Source: Elmis aenea (taxonomy: Eukaryota; Arthropoda; Insecta; Coleoptera; Elmidae). Taken from it: 64,000 bases of DNA. Every line of letters starts with the position of its first letter. The first letter of the stretch is position 1. The position numbers and the translations under genes were made by a program. A model generated the notes under the pieces. That model was not told where the DNA came from. It did no database searches and saw only the letters and a program-made list of their open reading frames with translations. The stretch is taken from assembly GCA_947652605.1 (NCBI GenBank), contig CANTFG010000245.1, positions 1-64,000 on the forward strand. The letters run 5' to 3'. Positions 12,532 to 27,800 of this stretch are shown piece after piece.

Positions 12532-15500
12532 AAATAGTCGCTCAAGGAACATATGTATTAACTAAAGCACGGTATTTTTAGAAAATCATTAAAAATTAAA
12601 ACCAGCTCATTGAAAGACATATGCAAAACAATTGTATTCATGTAAAGAGGCGATGGATAAACTGTTTCTGTGATATACAAATCAATAATTAAAATTGTTT
12701 CGAAATAGTCGCTCTAGGAACATATGTATTAACTAAAGCACGGTATTTTTAGGAAATTATTAAAAATTAAAACCAGCTCATTGAAAGATATATGCAAAAC
12801 AATTGTATTCATGTAAAGAGGCGATGGATAAACTGTTCCTGTGATATACCAATCAATAATTAAAATTGTTTAGAAATAGTCGCTCAAGGAACATATGTAT
12901 TAACTAAAGCACGGTATTTTTAGGAAATTATTAAAAATTAAAACCAGCTCATTGAAAGACATATGCAAAACAATTGTATTCATATAAAGAGGCGATGGAT
13001 AAACTGTTCCTGTGATATACAAATCAATAATTAAAATTGTTTCAAAATAGTCGCTCAAGGAACATATGTATTAACTAAAGCACGGTATTTTTAGGAAATT
13101 ATTAAAAATTAAAACCAGCTCATTGAAAGACATATGCAAAACAATTGTATTCATGTAAAGATGCGAAGGATAAACTTGTCCTGTGATATACAAATCAATA
13201 ATTAAAATTGTTTCGAAATAGTCGCTCAAGGAACATATGTATTAACTAAAGCACGGTATTTTTAGGAAATTATTAAAAATTAAAACCAGCTCATTGAAAG
13301 ACATATGCAATACAATTGTATTCATGTAAAGAGACGATGGATAAACTGTTTCTGTGATATACAAATCAATAATTAAAATTGTTTCGAAATAGTCGCTCAA
13401 GGAACATATGTATTAACTAAAGCACGGTATTTTTAGGAAATTATTAAAAATTAAAACCAGCTCATTGAAAGATATATGCAAAACAATTGTATTCATGTAA
13501 AGAGGCGATGGATAAACTGTTCCTGTGATATACAAATCAATAATTAAAATTGTTTCGAAATAGTCGCTCAAGGAACATATGTATTAACTAAAGCACGGTA
13601 TTTTTAAGTCATTATTAAAAATTAAAACCAGCTCATTGAAAGACATATGCAAAACAATTGTATTCATGTAAAAAGGCGATGGATAAACTGTTCCTGTCAT
13701 ATACAAATCAATAATTAAAATTGTTTAGAAATAGTCGCTCAAGGAACATATGTATTAACTAAAGCACTGTATTTTTAGGAAATTATTAAAAATTAAAACC
13801 AGCTCATTGAAAGACATATGCAAAACAATTGTATTCATGTAAAGAGGCGATAGATAAACTGTTCCTGTGATATACAAATCAATAATTAAAATTGTTTAGA
13901 AATAGTCGCTCAAGGAACATATGTATTAACTAAAGCACGGTATTTTTAGGAAATTATTAAAAATTAAAACCAGCTCATTGAAAGACATATGCAAAACAAT
14001 TGTATTCATGTAAAGAGGCGATGGATAAACTGTTTCTGTGATATACAAATCAATAATTAAAATTGTTTCGAAATAGTCGCTCAAGGAACATATGTATGAA
14101 CTAAAGCACGGTATTTTTTGGAAATCATTAAAAATTAAAACCAGCTTATTGAAAGACATATGCAAAACAATTGTATTCATGTAAAGAGGCGATGGATAAA
14201 CTGTTCCAGTGATATACAAATCAATAATTGAAATTGTTTCGAAATAGTCGCTTAAGGAACATATGTATTAACTAAAGCACGGTATTTTTAGGAAATTATT
14301 AAAAATTAAAACCAGCTCTTTGAAAGACATATGCAAAACAATTGTATTCATGTAAAGAGGCGATGGATAAACTGTTCCTGTGATATACAAATCAATAATT
14401 AAAATTGTTTAGAAATAGTCGCTCAAGGAACATATGTATTAACTAAAGCACGGTATTTTTAAGACATTATTAAAAATTAAAACCAGCTCATTGAAAGACA
14501 TATGCAAAACAATTGTATTCATGTAAAAAGGCGATGGATAAACTGTTCCTGTCATATACAAATCAATAATTAAAATTGTTTAGAAATAGTCGCTCAAGGA
14601 ACATATGTATTAACTAAAGCACTGTATTTTTAGGAAATTATTAAAAATTAAAACCAGCTCATTGAAAGACATATGCAAAACAATTGTATTCATGTAAAGA
14701 GGCGATGGATAAACTGTTCCTGTGATATACAAATCAATAATTAAAAATGTTTAGAAATAGTCGCTCAAGGAACATATGTATTAACTAAAGCACGGTATTT
14801 TTAGGAAATTATTAAAAATTAAAACCAGCTCATTAAAAGACATATGCAAAACAATTGTATTCATGTAAAGAGGCGATGGATAAACTGTTTCTGTGATATA
14901 CAAATCAATAATTAAAATTGTTTCGAAATAGTCGCTCAAGGAACATATGTATGAACTAAAGCACGGTATTTTTTGGAAATCATTAAAAATTAAAACCAGC
15001 TCATTGAAAGACATATGCAAAACAATTGTATTCATGTAAAGAGGCGATGGATAAACTGTTCCAGTGATATACAAATCAATAATTGAAATTGTTTCGAAAT
15101 AGTCGCTTAAGGAACATATGTATTAACTAAAGCACGGTATTTTTAGGAAATTATTAAAAATTAAAACCAGCTCTTTGAAAGACATATGCAAAACAATTGT
15201 ATTCATGTAAAGAGGCGATGGATAAACTGTTCCTGTGATATACAAATCAATAATTAAAATTGTTCAGAAATAGTCGCTCAAGGAATATATGTATTAACTA
15301 AAGCACGGTATTTTTAGGAAATTATTAAAAATTAAAACCAGCTCATTGAAAGACATATGCAAAACAATTGTATTCATGTAAAGAAGCGATGGATAAACTG
15401 TTCCTGTGATATACAAATCAATAATTAAAATTGTTTCGAAATAGTCGCTCAAGCAACATATGTATGAACTAAAGCACGGTATTTTTTGGAAATCATTAAA

Positions 15501-15778
15501 AATTAAAACCAGCTCATTGAAAGACATATGCAAAACAATTGTATTCATGTAAAGAGGCGATGGATAAACTGTTCCTGTGATATACAAATCAATAATTAAA
15601 ATTGTTTCGAAATAGTCGCTCAAGGAACATATGTATTAACTAAAGCACGGTATTTTTAAGACATTATTAAAAATTAAAACCAGCTCATTGAAAGACATAT
15701 GCAAAACAATTGTATTCATGTAAAAAGGCGATGGATAAACTGTTCCTGTGATATACAAATCAATAATTAAAATTGTTT
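12532..15778. repeat. 3,249 bp (19-monomer) tandem duplication, copy 2
   Basis: Second copy of the 19-monomer unit. The junction falls inside one monomer near 12,530, where the upstream half is of the type found near 15,750 and the downstream half is of the type found near 9,283. A private change is TTTTTAAGTCATT near 13,607 (TTTTTAAGACATT in copy 1). The match fails at 15,779, where TTTCG faces TTTAG at 12,530. Beyond that point the array continues collinear with segment A copy 1. Confidence 0.9.
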
Positions 15779-18422
15779 CGAAATAGTCGCTCAAGGAACA
15801 TATGTATTAACTAAAGCACGGTATTTTTAAGACATTATTAAAAATTAAAACCAGCTCATTGAAAGACATATGCAAAACAATTGTATTCATGTAAAAAGGC
15901 GATGGATAAACTGTTCCTGTCATATACAAATCAATAATTAAAATTGTTTAGAAATAGTCGCTCAAGGAACATATGTATTAACTAAAGCACTGTATTTTTA
16001 GGAAATTATTAAAAATTAAAACCAGCTCATTGAAAGACATATGCAAAACAATTGTATTCATATAAAGAGGCGATGGATAAACTGTTCCTGTGATATACAA
16101 ATCAATAATTAAAATTGTTTCAAAATAGTCGCTCAAGGAACATATGTATTAACTAAAGCACGGTATTTTTAGGAAATTATTAAAAATTAAAACCAGCTCA
16201 TTGAAAGACATATGCAAAACAATTGTATTCATGTAAAGATGCGAAGGATAAACTTGTCCTGTGATATACAAATCAATAATTAAAATTGTTTCGAAATAGT
16301 CGCTCAAGGAACATATGTATTAACTAAAGCACGGTATTTTTAGGAAATTATTAAAAATTAAAACCAGCTCATTGAAAGACATATGCAATACAATTGTATT
16401 CATGTAAAGAGACGATGGATAAACTGTTTCTGTGATATACAAATCAATAATTAAAATTGTTTCGAAATAGTCGCTCAAGGAACATATGTATTAACTAAAG
16501 CACGGTATTTTTAGGAAATTATTAAAAATTAAAACCAGCTCATTGAAAGATATATGCAAAACAATTGTATTCATGTAAAGAGGCGATGGATAAACTGTTC
16601 CTGTGATATACAAATCAATAATTAAAATTGTTTCGAAATAGTCGCTCAAGGAACATATGTATTAACTAAAGCACGGTATTTTTAAGACATTATTAAAAAT
16701 TAAAACCAGCTCATTGAAAGACATATGCAAAACAATTGTATTCATGTAAAAAGGCGATGGATAAACTGTTCCTGTCATATACAAATCAATAATTAAAATT
16801 GTTTAGAAATAGTCGCTCAAGGAACATATGTATTAACTAAAGCACGGTATTTTTAGGAAATTATTAAAAATTAAAACCAGCTCATTGAAAGACATATGCA
16901 AAACAATTGTATTCATGTAAAGAGGCGATGGATAAACTGTTCCTGTGATATACAAATCAATAATTAAAATTGTTTAAAAATAGTTGCTCAAGGAACATAT
17001 GTATTAACTAAAGCACGGTATTTTTAGGAAATTATTAAAAATTAAAACCAGCTCATTGAAAGACATATGCAAAACAATTGTATTCATGTAAAGAGGCGAT
17101 GGATAAACTGTTTCTGTGATATACAAATCAATAATTAAAATTGTTTCGAAATAGTCGCTCAAGGAACATATGTATGAACTAAAGCACGGTATTTTTTGGA
17201 AATCATTAAAAATTAAAACCAGCTCATTGAAAGACATATGCAAAACAATTGTATTCATGTAAAGAGGCGATGGATAAACTGTTCCAGTGATATACAAATC
17301 AATAATTGAAATTGTTTCGAAATAGTCGCTTAAGGAACATATGTATTAACTAAAGCACGGTATTTTTAGGAAATTATTAAAAATTAAAACCAGCTCTTTG
17401 AAAGACATATGCAAAACAATTGTATTCATGTAAAGAGGCGATGGATAAACTGTTCCTGTGATATACAAATCAATAATTAAAATTGTTTAGAAATAGTCGC
17501 TCAAGGAACATATGTATTAACTAAAGCACGGTATTTTTAAGACATTATTAAAAATTAAAACCAGCTCATTGAAAGACATATGCAAAACAATTGTATTCAT
17601 GTAAAAAGGCGATGGATAAACTGTTCCTGTCATATACAAATCAATAATTAAAATTGTTTAGAAATAGTCGCTCAAGGAACATATGTATTAACTAAAGCAC
17701 TGTATTTTTAGGAAATTATTAAAAATTAAAACCAGCTCATTGAAAGACATATGCAAAACAATTGTATTCATGTAAAGAGGCGATGGATAAACTGTTCCTG
17801 TGATATACAAATCAATAATTAAAATTGTTTAGAAATAGTCGCTCAAGGAACATATGTATTAACTAAAGCACGGTATTTTTAGGAAATTATTAAAAATTAA
17901 AACCAGCTCATTGAAAGACATATGCAAAACAATTGTATTCATGTAAAGAGGCGATGGATAAACTGTTTCTGTGATATACAAATCAATAATTAAAATTGTT
18001 TCGAAATAGTCGCTCAAGGAACATATGTATGAACTAAAGCACGGTATTTTTTGGAAATCATTAAAAATTAAAACCAGCTCATTGAAAGACATATGCAAAA
18101 CAATTGTATTCATGTAAAGAGGCGATGGATAAACTGTTCCAGTGATATACAAATCAATAATTGAAATTGTTTCGAAATAGTCGCTTAAGGAACATATGTA
18201 TTAACTAAAGCACGGTATTTTTAGGAAATTATTAAAAATTAAAACCAGCTCTTTGAAAGACATATGCAAAACAATTGTATTCATGTAAAGAGGCGATGGA
18301 TAAACTGTTCCTGTGATATACAAATCAATAATTAAAATTGTTCAGAAATAGTCGCTCAAGGAATATATGTATTAACTAAAGCACGGTATTTTTAGGAAAT
18401 TATTAAAAATTAAAACCAGCTC
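14533..18422. repeat. Segment A, copy 2
   Basis: Matches 1-3,890 at a constant offset of 14,532 bp. Its left part lies inside copy 2 of the 3,249 bp duplication and its right part holds the 855 bp doublet at 17,004/17,859. Collinearity ends at 18,423, where the array switches into a run of a single monomer subtype. Confidence 0.8.
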
Positions 18423-18764
18423 TTTGAAAGACATATGCAAAACAATTGTATTCATGTAAAGAGGCGATGGATAAACTGTTCCAGTGATATACAAATCAAT
18501 AATTGAAATTGTTTCGAAATAGTCGCTTAAGGAACATATGTATTAACTAAAGCACGGTATTTTTAGGAAATTATTAAAAATTAAAACCAGCTCTTTGAAA
18601 GACATATGCAAAACAATTGTATTCATGTAAAGAGGCGATGGATAAACTGTTCCAGTGATATACAAATCAATAATTGAAATTGTTTCGAAATAGTCGCTTA
18701 AGGAACATATGTATTAACTAAAGCACGGTATTTTTAGGAAATTATTAAAAATTAAAACCAGCTC
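18423..18764. repeat. Two adjacent identical monomers of one subtype
   Basis: 18,423-18,593 and 18,594-18,764 read base for base the same. Both carry CTCTTTG, TCCAGTGATA, AATTGAAATTG and CTTAAGG, a combination that elsewhere occurs once per five-monomer block. Back-to-back copies of this subtype are not seen elsewhere in the window. The simplest explanation is a recent one- or two-monomer unequal exchange at the junction between segment A copy 2 and segment B copy 2. Confidence 0.85.
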
Positions 18765-21700
18765 TTTGAAAGACATATGCAAAACAATTGTATTCATGTA
18801 AAGAGGCGATGGATAAACTGTTCCTGTGATATACAAATCAATAATTAAAATTGTTTAGAAATAGTCGCTCAAGGAACATATGTATTAACTAAAGCACGGT
18901 ATTTTTAAGACATTATTAAAAATTAAAACCAGCTCATTGAAAGACATATGCAAAACAATTGTATTCATGTAAAAAGGCGATGGATAAACTGTTCCTGTCA
19001 TATACAAATCAATAATTAAAATTGTTTAGAAATAGTCGCTCAAGGAACATATGTATTAACTAAAGCACTGTATTTTTAGGAAATTATTAAAAATTAAAAC
19101 CAGCTCATTGAAAGACATATGCAAAACAATTGTATTCATGTAAAGAGGCGATGGATAAACTGTTCCTGTGATATACAAATCAATAATTAAAATTGTTTAG
19201 AAATAGTCGCTCAAGGAACATATGTATTAACTAAAGCACGGTATTTTTAGGAAATTATTAAAAATTAAAACCAGCTCATTGAAAGACATATGCAAAACAA
19301 TTGTATTCATGTAAAGAGGCGATGGATAAACTGTTTCTGTGATATACAAATCAATAATTAAAATTGTTTCGAAATAGTCGCTCAAGGAACATATGTATGA
19401 ACTAAAGCACGGTATTTTTTGGAAATCATTAAAAATTAAAACCAGCTCATTGAAAGACATATGCAAAACAATTGTATTCATGTAAAGAGGCGATGGATAA
19501 ACTGTTCCAGTGATATACAAATCAATAATTGAAATTGTTTCGAAATAGTCGCTTAAGGAACATATGTATTAACTAAAGCACGGTATTTTTAGGAAATTAT
19601 TAAAAATTAAAACCAGCTCTTTGAAAGACATATGCAAAACAATTGTATTCATGTAAAGAGGCGATGGATAAACTGTTCCTGTGATATACAAATCAATAAT
19701 TAAAATTGTTCAGAAATAGTCGCTCAAGGAATATATGTATTAACTAAAGCACGGTATTTTTAGGAAATTATTAAAAATTAAAACCAGCTCATTGAAAGAC
19801 ATATGCAAAACAATTGTATTCATGTAAAGAAGCGATGGATAAACTGTTCCTGTGATATACAAATTAATAATTAAAATTGTTTAGAAATAGTCGCTCAAGG
19901 AACATATGTATTAACTAAAGCACGGTATTTTTAGGAAATTATTAAAAATTAAAACCAGCTCATTGAAAGACATATGCAAAACAATTGTATTCATGTAAAG
20001 AGGCGATGGATAAACTGTTTCTGTGATATACAAATCAATAATTGAAATTGTTTCGAAATAGTCGCTTAAGGAACATATGTATTAACTAAAGCACGGTATT
20101 TTTAGGAAATTATTAAAAATTAAAACCAGTTCATTGAAAGACATATGCAAAACAATTGTATTCATGTAAAGAGGCGATGGATAAACTGTTCCTGTGATAT
20201 ACAAATCAATAATTAAAATTGTTTCGAAATAGTCGCTCAAGGAACATATGTATTAACTAAAGCACGGTATTTTTAGGAAATTATTAAAAATTAAAACCAG
20301 CTCTTTGAAAGACATATGCAAAACAATTGTATACATGTAAAGAGGCGATAGATAAACTGTTCCTGTAATATACAAATCAATAATTAAAATTGTTTCGAAA
20401 TAGTCGCTCAAGGAACATATGTATTAACTAAAGCACGGTATTTTTAAGACATTATTAAAAATTAAAACCAGCTCATTGAAAGACATATGCAAAACAATTG
20501 TATTCATGTAAAGAGGCGATGGATGAACTGTTCCTGTGATATACAAATCTATAATTAAAATTGTTTCGAAATAGTCGCTTAAGGAACATATGTATTAACT
20601 AAAGCACGGTATTTTTAGGAAATTATTAAAAATTAAAACCAGCTCATTGAAAGACATATGCAAAACAATTGTATTCATGTAAAGAGGCGATGGATAAACT
20701 GTTCCTGTGATATACAAATCAATAATTAAAATTGTTTAGAAATAGTCGCTCAAGAAACATATGTATTAACTAAAGCACGGTATTTTTAAGAAATTATTAA
20801 AAATTAAAACCAGCTCATTGAAAGACATATGCAAAACAATTGTATTCATGTAAAGAGGCGATGGATAAACTGTTCCTGTGATATACAAATCAATAATTAA
20901 AATTGTTTAGAAATAGTCGCTCAAGGAACATATGTATTAACTAAAGCACGGTATTTTTAGGAAATTATTAAAAATTAAAACCAGCTCATTGAAAGACATA
21001 TGCAAAACAATTGTATTCATGTAAAGATGCGAAGGATAAACTTGTCCTGTGATATACAAATCAATAATTAAAATTGTTTAAAAATAGTCGCTCAAGGAAC
21101 ATATGTATTAACTAAAGCACGGTATTTTTAGGAAATCATTAAAAATTAAAACCAGCTCATTGAAAGACATATGCAAAACAATTGTATTCATGTAAAGAGG
21201 CGATGGATAAACTGTTTCTGTGATATACAAATCAATAATTAAAATTGTTTCGAAATAGTCGCTCAAGGAACATATGTATTAACTAAAGCACGGTATTTTT
21301 AGGAAATTATTAAAAATTAAAACCAGCTCATTGAAAGATATATGCAAAACAATTGTATTCATGTAAAGAGGCGATGGATAAACTGTTCCTGTGATATACC
21401 AATCAATAATTAAAATTGTTTAGAAATAGTCGCTCAAGGAACATATGTATTAACTAAAGCACGGTATTTTTAGGAAATTATTAAAAATTAAAACCAGCTC
21501 ATTGAAAGACATATGCAAAACAATTGTATTCATATAAAGAGGCGATGAATAAACTGTTCCTGTGATATACAAATCAATAATTAAAATTGTTTCAAAATAG
21601 TCGCTCAAGGAACATATGTATTAACTAAAGCACGGTATTTTTAGGAAATTATTAAAAATTAAAACCAGCTCATTGAAAGACATATGCAAAACAATTGTAT

Positions 21701-23381
21701 TCATGTAAAGATGCGAAGGATAAACTTGTCCTGTGATATACAAATCAATAATTAAAATTGTTTCGAAATAGTCGCTCAAGGAACATATGTATTAACTAAA
21801 GCACGGTATTTTTAGGAAATTATTAAAAATTAAAACCAGCTCATTGAAAGACATATGCAATACAATTGTATTCATGTAAAGAGACGATAAATAAACTGTT
21901 TCTGTGATATACAAATCAATAATTAAAATTGTTTCGAAATAGTCGCTCAAGGAACATATGTATTAACTAAAGCACGGTATATTTAGGAAATTATTAAAAA
22001 TTAAAACCAGCTCATTGAAAGATATATGCAAAACAATTGTATTCATGTAAAGAGGCGATGGATAAACTGTTCCTGTGATATACAAATCAATAATTAAAAT
22101 TGTTTCGAAATAGTCGCTCAAGGAACATATGTATTAACTAAAGCACGGTATTTTTAAGACATTATTAAAAATTAAAACCAGCTCATTGAAAGACATATGC
22201 AAAACAATTGTATTCATGTAAAAAGGCGATGGATAAACTGTTCCTGTCATATACAAATCAATAATTAAAATTGTTTAGAAATAGTCGCTCAAGGAACATA
22301 TGTATTAACTAAAGCACTGTATTTTTAGGAAATTATTAAAAATTAAAACCAGCTCATTGAAAGACATATGCAAAACAATTGTATTCATATAAAGAGGCGA
22401 TGGATAAACTGTTCCTGTGATATACAAATCAATAATTAAAATTGTTTCAAAATAGTCGCTCAAGGAACATATGTATTAACTAAAGCACGGTATTTTTAGG
22501 AAATTATTAAAAATTAAAACCAGCTCATTGAAAGACATATGCAAAACAATTGTATTCATGTAAAGATGCGAAGGATAAACTTGTCCTGTGATATACAAAT
22601 CAATAATTAAAATTGTTTCGAAATAGTCGCTCAAGGAACATATGTATTAACTAAAGCACGGTATTTTTAGGAAATTATTAAAAATTAAAACCAGCTCATT
22701 GAAAGATATATGCAAAACAATTGTATTCATGTAAAGAGGCGATGGATAAACTGTTCCTGTGATATACAAATCAATAATTAAAATTGTTTCGAAATAGTCG
22801 CTCAAGGAACATATGTATTAACTAAAGCACGGTATTTTTAAGACATTATTAAAAATTAAAACCAGCTCATTGAAAGACATATGCAAAACAATTGTATTCA
22901 TGTAAAAAGGCGATGGATAAACTGTTCCTGTCATATACAAATCAATAATTAAAATTGTTTAGAAATAGTCGCTCAAGGAACATATGTATTAACTAAAGCA
23001 CTGTATTTTTAGGAAATTATTAAAAATTAAAACCAGCTCATTGAAAGACATATGCAAAACAATTGTATTCATGTAAAGAGGCGATGGATAAACTGTTCCT
23101 GTGATATACAAATCAATAATTAAAATTGTTTAGAAATAGTCGCTCAAGGAACATATGTATTAACTAAAGCACGGTATTTTTAGGAAATTATTAAAAATTA
23201 AAACCAGCTCATTGAAAGACATATGCAAAACAATTGTATTCATGTAAAGAGGCGATGGATAAACTGTTTCTGTGATATACAAATCAATAATTAAAATTGT
23301 TTCGAAATAGTCGCTCAAGGAACATATGTATGAACTAAAGCACGGTATTTTTTGGAAATCATTAAAAATTAAAACCAGCTC
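18595..23381. repeat. Segment B, copy 2
   Basis: Matches 2,695-7,481 at a constant 15,900 bp offset with all the rare variants listed for copy 1. It ends where CTCATTG at 23,380 faces CTCTTTG at 7,480. No length differences occur within the segment, so indels in this array are much rarer than substitutions. Confidence 0.85.
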
Positions 23382-24899
23382 ATTGAAAGACATATGCAAA
23401 ACAATTGTATTCATGTAAAGAGGCGATGGATAAACTGTTCCAGTGATATACAAATCAATAATTGAAATTGTTTCGAAATAGTCGCTTAAGGAACATATGT
23501 ATTAACTAAAGCACGGTATTTTTAGGAAATTATTAAAAATTAAAACCAGCTCTTTGAAAGACATATGCAAAACAATTGTATTCATGTAAAGAGGCGATGG
23601 ATAAACTGTTCCTGTGATATACAAATCAATAATTAAAATTGTTTAGAAATAGTCGCTCAAGGAACATATGTATTAACTAAAGCACGGTATTTTTAAGACA
23701 TTATTAAAAATTAAAACCAGCTCATTGAAAGACATATGCAAAACAATTGTATTCATGTAAAAAGGCGATGGATAAACTGTTCCTGTCATATACAAATCAA
23801 TAATTAAAATTGTTTAGAAATAGTCGCTCAAGGAACATATGTATTAACTAAAGCACTGTATTTTTAGGAAATTATTAAAAATTAAAACCAGCTCATTGAA
23901 AGACATATGCAAAACAATTGTATTCATGTAAAGAGGCGATGGATAAACTGTTCCTGTGATATACAAATCAATAATTAAAATTGTTTAGAAATAGTCGCTC
24001 AAGGAACATATGTATTAACTAAAGCACGGTATTTTTAGGAAATTATTAAAAATTAAAACCAGCTCATTGAAAGACATATGCAAAACAATTGTATTCATGT
24101 AAAGAGGCGATGGATAAACTGTTTCTGTGATATACAAATCAATAATTAAAATTGTTTCGAAATAGTCGCTCAAGGAACATATGTATGAACTAAAGCACGG
24201 TATTTTTTGGAAATCATTAAAAATTAAAACCAGCTCATTGAAAGACATATGCAAAACAATTGTATTCATGTAAAGAGGCGATGGATAAACTGTTCCAGTG
24301 ATATACAAATCAATAATTGAAATTGTTTCGAAATAGTCGCTTAAGGAACATATGTATTAACTAAAGCACGGTATTTTTAGGAAATTATTAAAAATTAAAA
24401 CCAGCTCTTTGAAAGACATATGCAAAACAATTGTATTCATGTAAAGAGGCGATGGATAAACTGTTCCTGTGATATACAAATCAATAATTAAAATTGTTCA
24501 GAAATAGTCGCTCAAGGAATATATGTATTAACTAAAGCACGGTATTTTTAGGAAATTATTAAAAATTAAAACCAGCTCATTGAAAGACATATGCAAAACA
24601 ATTGTATTCATGTAAAGAAGCGATGGATAAACTGTTCCTGTGATATACAAATCAATAATTAAAATTGTTTCGAAATAGTCGCTCAAGGAACATATGTATT
24701 AACTAAAGCACGGTATTTTTAGGAAATTATTAAAAATTAAAACCAGCTCATTGAAAGACATATGCAAAACAATTGTATTCATGTAAAGAGGCGATGGATA
24801 AACTGTTTCTGTGATATACAAATCAATAATTGAAATTGTTTCGAAATAGTCGCTTAAGGAACATATGTATTAACTAAAGCACGGTATTTTTAGGAAATT
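23382..24899. repeat. Satellite stretch linking segment B copy 2 to the 21.5 kb unit
   Basis: Holds the right member of an 855 bp doublet (24,015), then the subtype with TTCAGAAAT and GGAATATATG near 24,495, then mixed monomers. It resembles 3,300-3,950 in subtype order at its start. Nothing other than satellite is present. Confidence 0.8.
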
Positions 24900-27800
24900 A
24901 TTAAAAATTAAAACCAGCTCATTGAAAGACATATGCAAAACAATTGTATTCATGTAAAGAGGCGATGGATAAACTGTTCCTGTGATATACAAATCAATAA
25001 TTAAAATTGTTTCGAAATAGTCGCTCAAGGAACATATGTATTAACTAAAGCACGGTATTTTTAGGAAATTATTAAAAATTAAAACCAGCTCTTTGAAAGA
25101 CATATGCAAAACAATTGTATACATGTAAAGAGGCGATAGATAAACTGTTCCTGTAATATACAAATCAATAATTAAAATTGTTTCGAAATAGTCGCTCAAG
25201 GAACATATGTATTAACTAAAGCACGGTATTTTTAGAAAATTATTAAAAATTAAAACCAGCTCATTGAAAGACATATGCAAAACAATTGTATTCATGTAAA
25301 GAGGCGATGGATAAACTGTTCCTGTGATATACAAATCTATAATTAAAATTGTTTCGAAATAGTCGCTTAAGGAACATATGTATTAACTAAAGCACGGTAT
25401 TTTTAGGAAATTATTAAAAATTAAAACCAGCTCATTGAAAGACATATGCAAAACAATTGTATTCATGTAAAGAGGCGATGGATAAACTGTTCCTGTGATA
25501 TACAAATCAATAATTAAAATTGTTTAGAAATAGTCGCTCAAGAAACATATGTATTAACTAAAGCACGGTATTTTTAAGAAATTATTAAAAATTAAAACCA
25601 GCTCATTGAAAGACATATGCAAAACAATTGTATTCATGTAAAGAGGCGATGGATAAACTGTTTCTGTGATATACAAATCAATAATTAAAATTGTTTAGAA
25701 ATAGTCGCTCAAGGAACATATGTATTAACTAAAGCACGGTATTTTTAGGAAATTATTAAAAATTAAAACCAGCTCATTGAAAGACATATGCAAAACAATT
25801 GTATTCATGTAAAGATGCGAAGGATAAACTTGTTCTGTGATATACAAATCAATAATTAAAATTGTTTAAAAATAGTCGCTCAAGGAACATATGTATTAAC
25901 TAAAGCACGGTATTTTTAGGAAATCATTAAAAATTAAAACCAGCTCATTGAAAGACATATGCAAAACAATTGTATTCATGTAAAGAGGCGATGGATAAAC
26001 TGTTTCTGTGATATACAAATCAATAATTAAAATTGTTTCGAAATAGTCGCTCAAGGAACATATGTATTAACTAAAGCACGGTATTTTTAGGAAATTATTA
26101 AAAATTAAAACCAGCTCATTGAAAGATATATGCAAAACAATTGTATTCATGTAAAGAGGCGATGGATAAACTGTTCCTGTGATATACAAATCAATAATTA
26201 AAATTGTTTAGAAATAGTCGCTCAAGGAACATATTTATTAACTAAAGCACGGTATTTTTAGGAAATTATTAAAAATTAAAACCAGCTCATTGAAAGACAT
26301 ATGCAAAACAATTGTATTTATATAAAGAGGCGATGGATAAACTGTTCCTGTGATATACAAATCAATAATTAAAATTGTTTCAAAATAGTCGCTCAAGGAA
26401 CATATGTATTAACTAAAGCACGGTATTTTTAGGAAATTATTAAAAATTAAAACCAGCTCATTGAAAGACATATGCAAAACAATTGTATTCATGTAAAGAT
26501 GCGAAGGATAAACTTGTCCTGTGATATACAAATCAATAATTAAAATTGTTTCGAAATAGTCGCTCAAGGAACATATGTATTAACTAAAGCACGGTATTTT
26601 TAGGAAATTATTAAAAATTAAAACCAGCTCATTGAAAGACATATGCAATACAATTGTATTCATGTAAAGAGACGATGGATAAACTGTTTCTGTGATATAC
26701 AAATCAATAATTAAAATTGTTTCGAAATAGTCGCTCAAGGAACATATGTATTAACTAAAGCACGGTATTTTTAGGAAATTATTAAAAATTAAAACCAGCT
26801 CATTGAAAGACATATGCAAAACAATTGTATTCATGTAAAGAGGCGATGGATAAACTGTTCCTGTGATATACAAATCAATAATTAAAATTGTTTAGAAATA
26901 GTCGCTCAAGGAACATATGTATTAACTAAAGCACGGTATTTTTAGGAAATTATTAAAAATTAAAACCAGCTCATTGAAAGACATATGCAAAACAATTGTA
27001 TTCATGTAAAGAGGCGATGGATAAACTGTTTCTGTGATATACAAATCAATAATTAAAATTGTTTCGAAATAGTCGCTCAAGGAACATATGTATTAACTAA
27101 AGCACGGTATTTTTAAGACATTATTAAAAATTAAAACCAGCTCATTGAAAGACATATGCAAAACAATTGTATTCATGTAAAAAGGCGATGGATAAACTGT
27201 TCCTGTCATATACAAATCAATAATTAAAATTGTTTAGAAATAGTCGCTCAAGGAACATATGTATTAACTAAAGCACTGTATTTTTAGGAAATTATTAAAA
27301 ATTAAAACCAGCTCATTGAAAGACATATGCAAAACAATTGTATTCATGTAAAGAGGCGATGGATAAACTGTTCCTGTGATATACAAATCAATAATTAAAA
27401 TTGTTTAGAAATAGTCGCTCAAGGAACATATGTATTAACTAAAGCACTGTATTTTTAGGAAATTATTAAAAATTAAAACCAGCTCATTGAAAGACATATG
27501 CAAAACAATTGTATTCATGTAAAGAGGCGATGGATAAACTGTTCCTGTGATATACAAATCAATAATTAAAATTGTTTAGAAATAGTCGCTCAAGGAACAT
27601 ATGTATTAACTAAAGCACGGTATTTTTAGGAAATTATTAAAAATTAAAACCAGCTCATTGAAAGACATATGCAAAACAATTGTATTCATGTAAAGAGGCG
27701 ATGGATAAACTGTTCCTGTGATATACAAATCAATAATTAAAATTGTTTCGAAATAGTCGCTCAAGGAACATATGTATTAACTAAAGCACGGTATTTTTAG

